Shown here: positions 1 to 8,665 of the stretch, piece after piece
Layout of the letters: the number at the start of each line of letters is the position of its first letter
How positions within the stretch are numbered: the first letter of the stretch is position 1
Assembly: GCA_016182965.1 (NCBI GenBank)
Contig: JACPFM010000103.1
Coordinates: 1-32,769, forward strand
Direction of reading: 5' to 3'
DNA from: Deltaproteobacteria bacterium
GTDB taxonomy: Bacteria > Myxococcota_A > Polyangia > Polyangiales > JADJMO01
Length of the DNA: 32,769 bases
The notes under the pieces: model-generated
Database searches by the model: none
Told to the model about the DNA's origin: nothing
Seen by the model: the letters and a program-made list of their open reading frames with translations, nothing else
Made by a program: the position numbers and the translations under genes

Positions 1-2
1 CG

Positions 3-905
3 GCCGCGCCGACGGGGCCGGCGTTGGTGGCCATCCCGCCGCCGCCACGCATCTCCGTCGCACCGAGCTCGCCGCGCTCCGGGCCGCCCGCGAGCGCGCC
101 CCGCTCGGCGCCGCCGCCGGCGCGCCCGAGCAGCACGCCGCCGCGCACGCCTTCGACCCCGGGTACGCCGGCGCCCTTGCCCCCGGCCCTGGCCGAGCGA
201 CGCGGAAGGCTCCTCGAGCGCCTCGCCGTGGTCGCGAGCGGCAACCCGTGGGCGGCGCTCGGCGTCTCGCGTAGCGCGTCGCCGCAGGACGTCCAGGCGG
301 CGTACCTCGACGCGGCGAAGTCGTTCCACCCCGACCGGCTCCCGCCGGAGCTCGCCGAGATGCGCGAGATCGCCGATCGGGTGTTCGCCGCGATCACCGA
401 CGCGCACAAGCAGCTGACCGATCCCGATCGCCGTCGCAAGCTCGAGCGCGCAGAGAGCGGCCAGGAGGAGGAGGACGCCAAGGTGCAGCGCGTCCTCGGC
501 GCCTCGACGAACTTCGCCAAGGCGGAGCACTTCCTCAAGCGTGGCGACAACGCCGAGGCCCTCAAGTACGTGCGGCTCGCGTTGGAGGGCGATCCGGAGC
601 GCGGCGAGTACCTCGCGATGCTCGGCTGGCTCGAGAGCATGGGCAGCGATCGCAACGTCGCGCGTGACGCGCTGGGGACGCTGAACAAGGCGCTGAAGCT
701 CGAGCCGGACTCCGACCGCGCGCTGTACTACCGCGGCGCGATCCTCAAGCGCCTCGGCCGCGACGACGACGCGATGAAGGACTTCCGACGCGCGGCGACG
801 CTGAACCCGCAGAACCTCGAGGCGGTGCGCGAGATCCGCTTGCACGGCATGCGCAGCGCCAAGGAGGGCGGGCTGTTGTCGAAGTGGTTCGGCAAGAAGA
901 GTTGA
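3..905 (+). CDS. J-domain and TPR protein, 5' end outside the window
   Basis: The reading frame is open to the left edge, so the true start is probably outside the window; in-frame TTG (24) and GTG (27) codons are possible but lie in low-complexity sequence. Counting from 24, residues 1-55 are Pro/Ala/Ser-rich and look like an interdomain linker. Residues about 74-143 form a J domain with the HPD motif at 102-104, the element that stimulates the ATPase of DnaK-type Hsp70s. Residues about 163-262 contain TPR-like helical repeats (for example a DRALYYRGAILKRLGRDDDA block), which normally bind protein partners. It is not DnaJ itself: there is no Gly/Phe region and no zinc-binding CxxCxGxG repeat. 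A role as a specialised co-chaperone or signalling scaffold is inference. The following lipoprotein gene starts 4 bp after the stop, so the two are probably co-transcribed. Confidence 0.85.
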   Translation, partial: AAPTGPALVAIPPPPRISVAPSSPRSGPPASAPRSAPPPARPSSTPPRTPSTPGTPAPLPPALAERRGRLLERLAVVASGNPWAALGVSRSASPQDVQAAYLDAAKSFHPDRLPPELAEMREIADRVFAAITDAHKQLTDPDRRRKLERAESGQEEEDAKVQRVLGASTNFAKAEHFLKRGDNAEALKYVRLALEGDPERGEYLAMLGWLESMGSDRNVARDALGTLNKALKLEPDSDRALYYRGAILKRLGRDDDAMKDFRRAATLNPQNLEAVREIRLHGMRSAKEGGLLSKWFGKKS

Positions 906-909
906 CGAG

Positions 910-2028
910 ATGTCGAGCGTCGGCGGCCTGAAGCCCGGGGGGCGGCTCCTTGCGACGTTGCTCGTCGTCCTTTCGGGCTGCGCCGAGGGCGGCGCCGACG
1001 AGTCGACGACCAACGAGACGCGCGACGCCACCGTCGCCCGCGACGGCGCCGGCGATGCGCCGTACATCGAGGAGGCGCCGGCCGACGCGCCACCCGGCGC
1101 GATCTTCGACGCGCTCGATGACGTCGCCTGCATCCACGGCGCGACCACCACCTGCAAGACCACCTGCGGCACGATGGGCGACGTCACCTGCGTCGGCGGC
1201 GACTGGGGCAAGTGCACGCCGCGCGTGGGCGATCCGTGCCTCGGCATCGACTGCAAGGGCAAGGGCGACGGGTGGGAGCACACCTGGTATCAGGACGCCG
1301 ACGGTGACGGTCGCGGCAACCCCGGCAAGCCGAAGCAGGCGTGCGTCGCCGAGACCGGCTGGGTCGCGAACGCCGACGACGGCAACGACGGCTCCGCCGC
1401 CGCGTACCCCGGCGCCGCCGAGGTGTGCGACGGCGTCGACAACGACTGCGACGGCAAGACCGACGATCTGCCGAAGATCGCCGGCTTCGACCTCGCCTAC
1501 GCCGCGGTGCCTCCCTGCACGACGTCGGACATGGCGTCGTGCAAGCGCGGCGCGCACGAGTGGTGTCGCGCGAAATCGAGCTGCTTCACCGGCGGCTTCG
1601 GCCCGGTGGAGCTCGGGCCGTCGAACGGGTACTTCGTGTGCATCGGCGACTCGACCCTCACCGGGGGCTTCAGCGACGTCGTCGCCGCGCAGCCGGCGTG
1701 CTCCGACGACAGCCTCGCGTCACGTCGCGTGTGCGAGTCTGCGGTGCACCGCGCGGGCCGCAACAAGGGGTTCGCGAGCGCGATCCTGCAGAAGCACGCG
1801 CCGTCGGACTGGACGTTCCTCGCCCTGCCGGCGGCGCACGCGCAGCCGTTCGACGGCCTCGTGTGGAGCGATCTCACGAGCAAGCACGGTGGCTGCAAGC
1901 TCGGCGCGGAGGACTCCTGGGACTGCAACGCGGCCAGCCACCGCTTCTGCCTGTCCAAGGGTTTCTTCAGCGGATACGGGTCGGTCGAGTACAACACGGT
2001 GAACGTCAGCGTCGTCTGCGTGAAGTGA
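910..2028 (+). CDS. Cys-rich lipoprotein with MopE-type metal-binding-like motif
   Basis: 372 residues. A signal peptide ends in a lipobox (VLSGC, lipidated Cys24), so the protein is predicted to be membrane-anchored outside the cytoplasm. An acidic Ala/Asp/Thr linker follows. Residues about 127-186 carry the pattern YQDADGDG...PGAAEVCDGVDNDCDG, the putative metal-binding motif known from MopE-like and many myxobacterial surface proteins; here the usual DCDD element is degenerate (ADDGND). The C-terminal part, about 200-372, is Cys-rich and contains two similar Cys/aromatic blocks (see findings). No enzymatic motif is visible. The gene lies 4 bp after the J-domain/TPR gene. A surface or metal-associated role is inferred from motif and localisation; the exact function is unknown. 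Confidence 0.85.
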   Translation: MSSVGGLKPGGRLLATLLVVLSGCAEGGADESTTNETRDATVARDGAGDAPYIEEAPADAPPGAIFDALDDVACIHGATTTCKTTCGTMGDVTCVGGDWGKCTPRVGDPCLGIDCKGKGDGWEHTWYQDADGDGRGNPGKPKQACVAETGWVANADDGNDGSAAAYPGAAEVCDGVDNDCDGKTDDLPKIAGFDLAYAAVPPCTTSDMASCKRGAHEWCRAKSSCFTGGFGPVELGPSNGYFVCIGDSTLTGGFSDVVAAQPACSDDSLASRRVCESAVHRAGRNKGFASAILQKHAPSDWTFLALPAAHAQPFDGLVWSDLTSKHGGCKLGAEDSWDCNAASHRFCLSKGFFSGYGSVEYNTVNVSVVCVK

Positions 2029-2294
2029 TTCGCGTGGCGCCGCACCGAGTCGTCCGTCATCTGCTCGCGGCGTGATGCAGCGTCGATGTAGGAAGAAAGA
2101 GGCCTCGTCGGCAGCTATGAAGCAGGCGCGGGCGACATGAAATTGTTGCGGACCCCCAGTCTGACGGCGCGGAGGTCAACCTTGTTTTCGCGCAGCAAAC
2201 GTCCCAAGGAGCGACGGCCCACCCCGTGCATTCGTGCCCACGGATCGCCCCACGTCCGGTCGTTGGAGCAGATCCTCCCACCAGAGGCCAGCGT
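2029..2294. other. Intergenic region, no gene seen
   Basis: This 266-bp spacer separates two rightward lipoprotein genes. It is slightly less GC-rich than its surroundings around 2085-2210, as expected of a promoter region, but I cannot point to a convincing -35/-10 pair, hairpin terminator or small gene. Confidence 0.4.
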
Positions 2295-5240
2295 ATGAAG
2301 CCGACCCGTCCCACCGCCCTCCGCGGCCGTCGATCCGTGGCGATGCTCGTGTCGCTCGCCTCTCTCGCCGCATTGGGCTCGTTCGCCGGCTGCAGCGGGC
2401 GAGAACGAGGCAACGGCATCGACGCGATCGAGTACCGGCCGCCGGTCGAGGGCGCGGGCTGCGTGCCCGGGCAGACCCGCGAGTGCGGCATCGAGATCGG
2501 CACCCGCGAGGGCTACGTCGACTGCGCCAAGGGCACGCAGGTCTGCGCCGACGGCAAGACTTGGGGCACGTGCGTGGGCAACGGCGCGCGCTTCAAGGTG
2601 AAGGCGCCGGCGCCGAAGTCGGGCGGCGACGATCCCTCCCTCGGGACCAAGGCGGTCGGCGGCGCGTCGACCACCTGCCTCGACAACCCTTGCAACCCGT
2701 ACTGCAAGAGCTTCGACGACCTCCCCGACTCGGGCATCACGACCGACGCGATCGTCACCGTCACGCCGGGCCCGACGGTCTCGCTCGAGGAGTCGAACAT
2801 CCCGGGCGGCTTCGCCGACAAGGGCACCATCCACGCGTGGTGCAGCTCGACCGACCCGGCCGAGCGCGCCGCCGCGTGCCAGTTCGATCACCACTGCGGC
2901 AAGCTCGCCGACGGGACGCTCGGCTGCATCCCCTACCTGCCCGACGAGAAGGACTCGTGCTCCGGCGTCGACGTCACCGCGCCGCCGGTCTGCTCGCCGA
3001 CCGACACCAGCACGTACCGCAACCTGACGATCTGCAACCGCGGCTCGAAGCCGCTCGAGCAGAACATCACGTGCATGGGCTACCCCGGCAACAAGCCGCA
3101 CTTCCCCGACGACAGCCCCGGCCTCGGCACGCGCGTGCTCGACACGTCGACCACCAGCACGCCGATCACCGCCGCGAACCCGATCCTGCCGGGCAAGTGC
3201 CGCACGTTCACCGTGCCCAACGCGAACTTCGCGAGCATGGGTACCGAGTCGGTGATGTGCAATCCGCCGGACGTCGTCGGCGCCACCACCACGCTCGAGA
3301 GCGTGCCGCTCGCCGCCTCGAGCACCGAGTGGGCCAACCCGATCAACGCGACGAGCGACACCGATGCGCTGAAATCCGCCACGGTGAGCTTCGCGCGCTC
3401 CTCGATCGAGGCGGTCCCCACGGGCGCCAGCGGCAGCGGATTCACCAACGCGACGAACCTGGTCGGCCCGTATTTCGACGGCACCTGGGCCACCGCCACG
3501 TTCACCGACACGACCGGCACCTTCGAACACGCGTCGACGCTGGTGTCGAACACCTGCTCGAGCACGCTGTGTCAGAACTGGCAGACCGCCGCGACCGTGA
3601 CGATCCCCGGCGCGCTGGGGGCCACGGACGCGGTCCGCATGGCCGCCGGTCTGACGCCCTCCGATATCGTCACCGCGCGGGTCAACGGTTTCGGGCTCAC
3701 CGTGCCGGCCGGCGCCACGCCTTCGGCGATCCGCATCCGCGTGCGCTGGTACTCCGGGAGCGGCAAACTCGCGCTCGGCGTGCGCATCCGCAAGGCCGAC
3801 GGCACGATCATCGGCGAGCTCACGCGCACCGGCGCGTTCGCCGAGACGACCGAGGAGGGCACCGTCAGCGCGACCGGGCTGACGGCGGCCGACATCGCCG
3901 GGCTGCAGGCCGACGTCATCGCGGCGCGCGACAGCACCGGCAGCTCGACGAGCACCGAGATCGCCCGGGTCGACGAGCTCGCGCTGGCCGTCGACTCGTT
4001 CGTCGCGCCGGCGAGCGCGACCGCCGACGCGACCTTCCCCGCCTTCGCCGTCCCCGCGGGCAGCACCGTCGAGTCCGTGCGCATCGAGACGCTCTGGCGC
4101 GTCGACACCGCGGGCGCGAACGAGGAGCTCGGGATCACGCCGATCCGCGCCGACGGCACCGCCGCGGCCGAGGCGACCGCCTCGCTCGGCGCGACGTATC
4201 CCGCCGGAGCGACCGTCCTGTCGACGCGCTACTGGTACGGCCTGAACGCGGCCGATCTCGGGGCCGGCTTCAAGGTGCGCGTGCGCGGAAGCCGCCTCGC
4301 CGCCACCCCGACGCCGCCGTTCGCGCTCGAGGTCGACTCGGTGAAGGTGACGGTGTTCTACCGCGTCGGTCCGTCGTTCCCGATGATCGAGTTCCGGAAC
4401 TTCGGCTTCAAGGTCCCGACGACGGCGACCAACGTGCGGCTCGAGTCGTACGCGCACTACAAGGTCGATCCGCGCTCGACCAACGACTACCTCTACCTGC
4501 TGTCGGAGTCGGCTGCGAGCGGCATCCTCGACTTCGGCGCGGTGAACCCGATCGACAACCTGTTCCGCCTCTACAAGGTCGGCGCGACGGTCATCGTCAC
4601 ACCGGCCGACGTCGAGGACGCGAACTTCCGCGTGCGCGTCTTCGCGACCCGCGGTCTCCCCGACACCGGCTCGACCACCGCGTCGCTCGACTACGTGTTG
4701 GCGCGCGTGACGTACACCGGCGACGTCACCGGCCACGTCGCCGAGTGCAACGGCTCGAACAACTGGACGGTCAGCAAGTCGAACCCGGTCACGCTGTGCG
4801 AGCCCGTCACCACGACCATCTACCCGCCGTGGACGGTCACCCGCGTGTTCAACGGCGTGTGCCCGATCGGCACGCGCGCGAAGTGGAGCCGCTTCGGGTA
4901 CGACACCGCCACGCCCGCCGGCACGAAGGTGCAGTTCCGGTTCCGCACCTTCGCCCCCGACTCGACGGGCACGTGCGTCGCGCTGCCGGCGGTCATCGCC
5001 GATCCGCCGGTGCCGCTCGCGACCGCGCAGCTCGCGCCGGTCGACACGCAGAAGTGCGATCTCGCGACCGCGCCCACCTCGACCTGCCCGGTCGATCTCT
5101 ACACCGGCCTCGGTCTGCCGGCCGCGCGCGAGCAGTGCCTGCAAATGGACGCGCGCGGCGTCCCGACGTCCACGCCGGCGCCGGCCGCGCCCACGCTCAA
5201 CAGCTGGCGCGTGACCTACGACTGCGTGCCGGAGGAGTGA
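2295..5240 (+). CDS. Large secreted lipoprotein with repeated beta-type modules
   Basis: 981 residues. I chose the ATG at 2295 because it directly begins a typical lipoprotein signal peptide (basic RGRR, hydrophobic stretch, FAGC with lipidated Cys33); an in-frame ATG at 2226 would add 23 residues with no signal-like character. The first part (about 35-330) is Cys-rich and includes the segment TICNRGSKPLEQNITC. Residues about 463-812 hold three related modules of 110-120 residues. Each opens with a VPxxAT/S element followed by an Arg-containing strand, and each closes with a D-hydrophobic strand pattern, suggesting tandem beta-sandwiches. The last 120 residues are again Cys-containing and end in a WRVTYDCVPEE tail. 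No catalytic motif or named family is recognised. It is probably a surface or adhesin-like structural protein (inference). It converges with the lipoprotein gene ending at 5524. Confidence 0.8.
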   Translation: MKPTRPTALRGRRSVAMLVSLASLAALGSFAGCSGRERGNGIDAIEYRPPVEGAGCVPGQTRECGIEIGTREGYVDCAKGTQVCADGKTWGTCVGNGARFKVKAPAPKSGGDDPSLGTKAVGGASTTCLDNPCNPYCKSFDDLPDSGITTDAIVTVTPGPTVSLEESNIPGGFADKGTIHAWCSSTDPAERAAACQFDHHCGKLADGTLGCIPYLPDEKDSCSGVDVTAPPVCSPTDTSTYRNLTICNRGSKPLEQNITCMGYPGNKPHFPDDSPGLGTRVLDTSTTSTPITAANPILPGKCRTFTVPNANFASMGTESVMCNPPDVVGATTTLESVPLAASSTEWANPINATSDTDALKSATVSFARSSIEAVPTGASGSGFTNATNLVGPYFDGTWATATFTDTTGTFEHASTLVSNTCSSTLCQNWQTAATVTIPGALGATDAVRMAAGLTPSDIVTARVNGFGLTVPAGATPSAIRIRVRWYSGSGKLALGVRIRKADGTIIGELTRTGAFAETTEEGTVSATGLTAADIAGLQADVIAARDSTGSSTSTEIARVDELALAVDSFVAPASATADATFPAFAVPAGSTVESVRIETLWRVDTAGANEELGITPIRADGTAAAEATASLGATYPAGATVLSTRYWYGLNAADLGAGFKVRVRGSRLAATPTPPFALEVDSVKVTVFYRVGPSFPMIEFRNFGFKVPTTATNVRLESYAHYKVDPRSTNDYLYLLSESAASGILDFGAVNPIDNLFRLYKVGATVIVTPADVEDANFRVRVFATRGLPDTGSTTASLDYVLARVTYTGDVTGHVAECNGSNNWTVSKSNPVTLCEPVTTTIYPPWTVTRVFNGVCPIGTRAKWSRFGYDTATPAGTKVQFRFRTFAPDSTGTCVALPAVIADPPVPLATAQLAPVDTQKCDLATAPTSTCPVDLYTGLGLPAAREQCLQMDARGVPTSTPAPAAPTLNSWRVTYDCVPEE

Positions 5241-5304
5241 CCGGCGTCGACGAGGTCCAAGGCGATTCTCGAAGTCCGCGGAGTCGCTGCTCGCGCAGGC
5301 CCGG

Positions 5305-5403
5305 TCATCAGTCTTCAGTCTTCAGTCGTCAGCTCCGAGACGAGAGACCGGCGTCTTCTCGCTCTCTGCTCTCGACTGATGACTGACGACTGACGACTGA
5401 CGA
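5305..5403. repeat. Inverted heptamer-repeat hairpin (TCGTCAG family), locus A
   Basis: The left arm, 5305-5332, is four tandem heptamers (TCATCAG, TCTTCAG, TCTTCAG, TCGTCAG). The right arm, 5376-5403, is four heptamers of the opposite sense (CTGATGA, then CTGACGA three times). The arms can pair over about 28 bp with a few mismatches. The 43-bp loop also contains facing GAGACGAGAG-like and CTCTCTGCTCTC-like tracts that could extend the stem. The element fills the gap between two convergent genes and could act as a bidirectional terminator. No T-tract is obvious, so that role is inferred. Confidence 0.85.
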
Positions 5404-5523
5404 CCCGACCCCATGCGCCACCCCAGCCGCTCGAGAACCACGAGCGGTGACTTGGCGTCGACGTTCGACCTCTGGAGACACAGCCTCCGCAAGGGCTCCG
5501 GCCATGCCCGCCGAGGCCGCCGC

Positions 5524-6654
5524 TCAGGGCACGCGACACACCTTCACGCCCGTCGCGGTGTTCGACTCGCAGTGACCGCCGAGCGGCGTGCACTCCGCGT
5601 CGGTCGTGCAGTTCTTCCAGCAGATGCCGAGCAGGCCGCTCGGCACGCCCGAGAACAGCGCGCCGCCGGTGTCGGTCGCCGGAAGGCCGGGATCGCAGGT
5701 GAAGCCGGTCGGGCAGCCCGCCGTCGCGTCGCCGGTCTTGCACGCCTTCACGCAGTACCCGAGCCCGCTCAGCGCGTTGATGCGGCACGCGCACTCGCTG
5801 CTGGCCGTGCACGTGGCCCCGACGGCCTTCGGGTAGGTCGTCACCGTCGCGACGCAGTAGCCGCTCTCGGTCTGGCACTTCTGACCGGCGCTGCAGTCGG
5901 CGTCGGCGCCGCACCCCGCCGAGCAGTAGCCGGTGCCGGTGACGCCGCCGCCGACGCGGGTCCAGCTCCACGGGCGACATCCGGTCTTGCCGAGGCAGCC
6001 GCTCGCCGCACCGGTGGAGCCGAAGGTGCACTTGTCGAGGCAGTGGCCCTTCGCGCCGCCCGGGATGCACAGGCCGGCGCCGCCGAGACCGCAGGACTTG
6101 CCCACGTCGGCCGAGCCGCCCTCGCACGCGAGGGCCATGCACGACGGGCTCGGATCGAGCGTGTCGGGCGGCGCGAACTGGCTGCTGCAGATGCCGACCC
6201 CGGCGCCGGTCGGATCGCAGGCGGCGCTGGTCGTGCAAGCGGTGCCGACCGGGACGAGCGCCGAAGACGCGTCGGGACCGACGGTGCTGTCGCCGAAGAC
6301 CTCGTCGCCGCCCGCGTCGGGGACGCCGCCCTCGATCTTCGTCGCGTCGAGCAGGGTGTCGGGGATGAACATCGCGTCGGTGCCCAACGGGACGTCGGGC
6401 TCGGTCGCGGTGTCGGTGACCGTGGTGTCGGTCTTGGCGTCGGCGCCCGTGTCGACGACGGTGGTGTCACCGACGGTCGTGTCACCGGTGTCGGGCGTCG
6501 AGGTGTCACCCTCGGTGTCCGGCGGCAGCGCGGTGTCGGCCCCCGTGTCCTGCGTCACGACCGCGCCCGGCGGCTTGTCGTCGCCGCCGCAGGCGACGGT
6601 GAACATGGCCAGCGAGGCGACGGAGCCGATCCCGAGGAGGCGCGCGAATCGCAT
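5524..6654 (-). CDS. Cys-rich lipoprotein with acidic Thr/Asp linker
   Basis: 376 residues. The start at 6654 gives a clean signal peptide ending FTVAC with lipidated Cys22, and a GGGGG tract lies 5 nt upstream as a possible ribosome-binding site; an ATG 15 bp further out is less likely. Residues about 25-95 are a disordered linker of Thr, Asp, Val and Pro with recurring DTG/DTT units. The remaining roughly 280 residues hold many Cys in short spaced pairs (for example CGADADCSAGQKC, CTTDAECTPLGGHC), a style common in myxobacterial secreted proteins and reminiscent of EGF-like or Dickkopf-like disulfide knots. There is no catalytic motif. It is the last gene of a three-lipoprotein operon, 18 bp after the IgGFc-binding-type gene. 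Function is unknown; a surface role is inferred. Confidence 0.82.
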   Translation of the reverse strand: MRFARLLGIGSVASLAMFTVACGGDDKPPGAVVTQDTGADTALPPDTEGDTSTPDTGDTTVGDTTVVDTGADAKTDTTVTDTATEPDVPLGTDAMFIPDTLLDATKIEGGVPDAGGDEVFGDSTVGPDASSALVPVGTACTTSAACDPTGAGVGICSSQFAPPDTLDPSPSCMALACEGGSADVGKSCGLGGAGLCIPGGAKGHCLDKCTFGSTGAASGCLGKTGCRPWSWTRVGGGVTGTGYCSAGCGADADCSAGQKCQTESGYCVATVTTYPKAVGATCTASSECACRINALSGLGYCVKACKTGDATAGCPTGFTCDPGLPATDTGGALFSGVPSGLLGICWKNCTTDAECTPLGGHCESNTATGVKVCRVP

Positions 6655-6672
6655 GATCGCCCCCAGCATAGC

Positions 6673-8661
6673 TCAGCGCGGAGTCAGCGCCTCGAGCTCG
6701 GTTCCTCCGGCGTACGCGTAGCTGACGTACGCATCGAAGCCGTAGACGACGAGGCCCACCGGCCGGCTCGCCTGCAGGCGGTGCACGCCGTCGTTCTGGC
6801 GACCCGGCCCGAGCTGCTTGCCGACGGGCGCCATCGGATCGAACACGGGGAACGACAGCTGGCAGCGCCAGAGATCGAAGCCCTCGCCATTCTCCTTGCC
6901 GGTGACCGGGCTCTTGGCCGGCGCGACGAACGCGCGCTCGCACGCGTCGGCGTCGAACGGGATGCCGTCGAACAGGAGCTGCGTGCCCTTGGGCGCCATC
7001 ACGGTGACGAAGTCGAAGGCGTACTTGTCGGGCGTGAGGAAGACGTACTCGGAGCGGAACTGCTCGATCGGCGGGATGATCACGAGCGACGGATCGCCGC
7101 CGGGGAGCCGCTGCGGGATGTTCGCCGCCTCCTGCGACGACTGCACGAGGCTCACGTGCACCGCCCCGTCGGTCTCGATGGTGAAGTCCTGGTGCACCTC
7201 GATGTCGCGGACCTCGCCCGGACCCTTCATGTAGAAGTCGGCGAGCCCGCTGGCGTTGGGCAGGGTGGTGCGCACGTGCGTGACGCCGTCGGTCACCGTG
7301 ATGATCCGCACGAAGTCGGGCTCGTCGAACGCGCCGACGCCGCTCGCGCCGGACGCGGCCACCGCGCGCGCGCGGTTGGGCGAGCGCGCGACGACGAAGC
7401 GACGGCCGGCGGTGCGCGCGGGATCGAGCTGCTCCTCGAGGTGATCGGCGCAGCACGCGCGCTCGGCGAAGTCGTTCCACGCGGGCGCGTCGGACGCCTC
7501 GCTGCCGCTGAAGACGACCACCGGCCCCGACGCGTCGATGATGCTGCCGCTGAAGTCGGCGTGGAACGACCCCGTCTCGAGGTTGAGCACCTCGAACGGC
7601 TGGAGGGTGTAGGTGATGGTCCCGCCCGCCGGCGTGGCGCCGATGGGCCCGCCGGAGACCACCGCTGCCCTGGTCTTCACCGTGACCGCGGTGTCGGGGC
7701 GCGTGCCGACGATGGTGAGGAACTGCCGCAGATCGATGGAGAAGTCCTTGTTCGGATCGCTGTCGCGCGCGATGGTCTGCGGCCAGCCCACCGCGACGTA
7801 GCGCCCCGCCCCGCCGATCGCCTCGACCGGCTTGAGCAGCGACGCGTCGTTCGAGAACACGTTGACGTTCTCGAGCGGGTTGAACTGGTAGGCGATGATC
7901 GGGACGTCGCTGGTGACCTTGTAGGCGTGGCGCGTGACCGCGGTGTGCGTCTCGCCGGTGCCGGTGATGTCGGTCGACCCGTCGACCCAGCGCGGACCGA
8001 GCAGGAACACCTCGAGGTTCTGCGGCAGGAGGCGCGCCTTGGCGACCACGCGCACGTTCGCCGGCTCCCCCGGCTTGGCGTCGTCCTGCTCGATGGTGAC
8101 GTTGGCGGCGACGTCGCCCTGCGGGTTCGACACCACGACCGCGTACTGCTGCGCGGTCGCGTTCAAGCTCGCGCTGATGCGCGCGTTGTCGAGGTGGACC
8201 GCCCAGTACTCGCAGCCGATGTTGCTCTTGCGCGCGCGCGCGACGGCGCACAGATCGTCGCAGATGCCGGCGCGACAGGCCTTGCCGTCGCCCTCGCACA
8301 GCGCGCCCGGATCGTACCCCGACCCGTCGAAGCGACAGGTGTCGACGCGCTTGCCGAGATCGCCGCCGCACCGCGTGCTCCCCGGCCTGCAGGTCTTGCA
8401 GCCGAGCTCCGCGCTCGCGCAGGCGAGCCCCTTGTCGCTGCAGTCTTCGACGGTCGCCCAGCCGGCGCGCCCGTCGACGCCGCGCTCGCAGCGCTGGAGC
8501 GCCGGGCCGTCGCAGCGCTTTTCGTCGAGCGTGCAGATCGGCGTCTCGGGCGGGAGCGCCTGCTGCCGGTAGGCCGGATCGAAGCTGCAGGCGAAGAACG
8601 CGCCGATCGCGGTCGCGACGCAGGCGACCGCCAGGGCTCGACCGCGGAGCGTGCGGCGCAT
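6673..8661 (-). CDS. IgGFc-binding-type surface lipoprotein
   Basis: 662 residues. The N-terminal signal peptide ends FFAC (lipidated Cys25). Residues about 40-145 are Cys-rich (CTLDEKRCDGPALQRCERG, CRPGSTRCGG), a module often placed in front of this family in myxobacteria. From about 150 the sequence GCEYWAVHLDN...AQQYAVVVSNPQ...ANVTIEQ and the later PIIAYQFNPLE segment match my memory of the IgGFc-binding protein N-terminal family (named after the mucin-like human FCGBP). In bacteria this is a predicted beta-rich surface domain of unproven ligand; antibody binding should not be assumed. The gene starts 4 bp after the stop of the TIG-domain gene and is followed 18 bp later by another lipoprotein gene, so the three likely form one operon for a surface complex (inference). 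Confidence 0.83.
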   Translation of the reverse strand: MRRTLRGRALAVACVATAIGAFFACSFDPAYRQQALPPETPICTLDEKRCDGPALQRCERGVDGRAGWATVEDCSDKGLACASAELGCKTCRPGSTRCGGDLGKRVDTCRFDGSGYDPGALCEGDGKACRAGICDDLCAVARARKSNIGCEYWAVHLDNARISASLNATAQQYAVVVSNPQGDVAANVTIEQDDAKPGEPANVRVVAKARLLPQNLEVFLLGPRWVDGSTDITGTGETHTAVTRHAYKVTSDVPIIAYQFNPLENVNVFSNDASLLKPVEAIGGAGRYVAVGWPQTIARDSDPNKDFSIDLRQFLTIVGTRPDTAVTVKTRAAVVSGGPIGATPAGGTITYTLQPFEVLNLETGSFHADFSGSIIDASGPVVVFSGSEASDAPAWNDFAERACCADHLEEQLDPARTAGRRFVVARSPNRARAVAASGASGVGAFDEPDFVRIITVTDGVTHVRTTLPNASGLADFYMKGPGEVRDIEVHQDFTIETDGAVHVSLVQSSQEAANIPQRLPGGDPSLVIIPPIEQFRSEYVFLTPDKYAFDFVTVMAPKGTQLLFDGIPFDADACERAFVAPAKSPVTGKENGEGFDLWRCQLSFPVFDPMAPVGKQLGPGRQNDGVHRLQASRPVGLVVYGFDAYVSYAYAGGTELEALTPR

Positions 8662-8665
8662 GGCC

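Noticed and set aside
2115..5144. 1009-residue minus-strand open frame antisense to the large lipoprotein gene
   Set aside because: Arg/Ala/Gly/Asp-rich shadow translation with no motif; the plus strand has a signal peptide and coherent beta modules.
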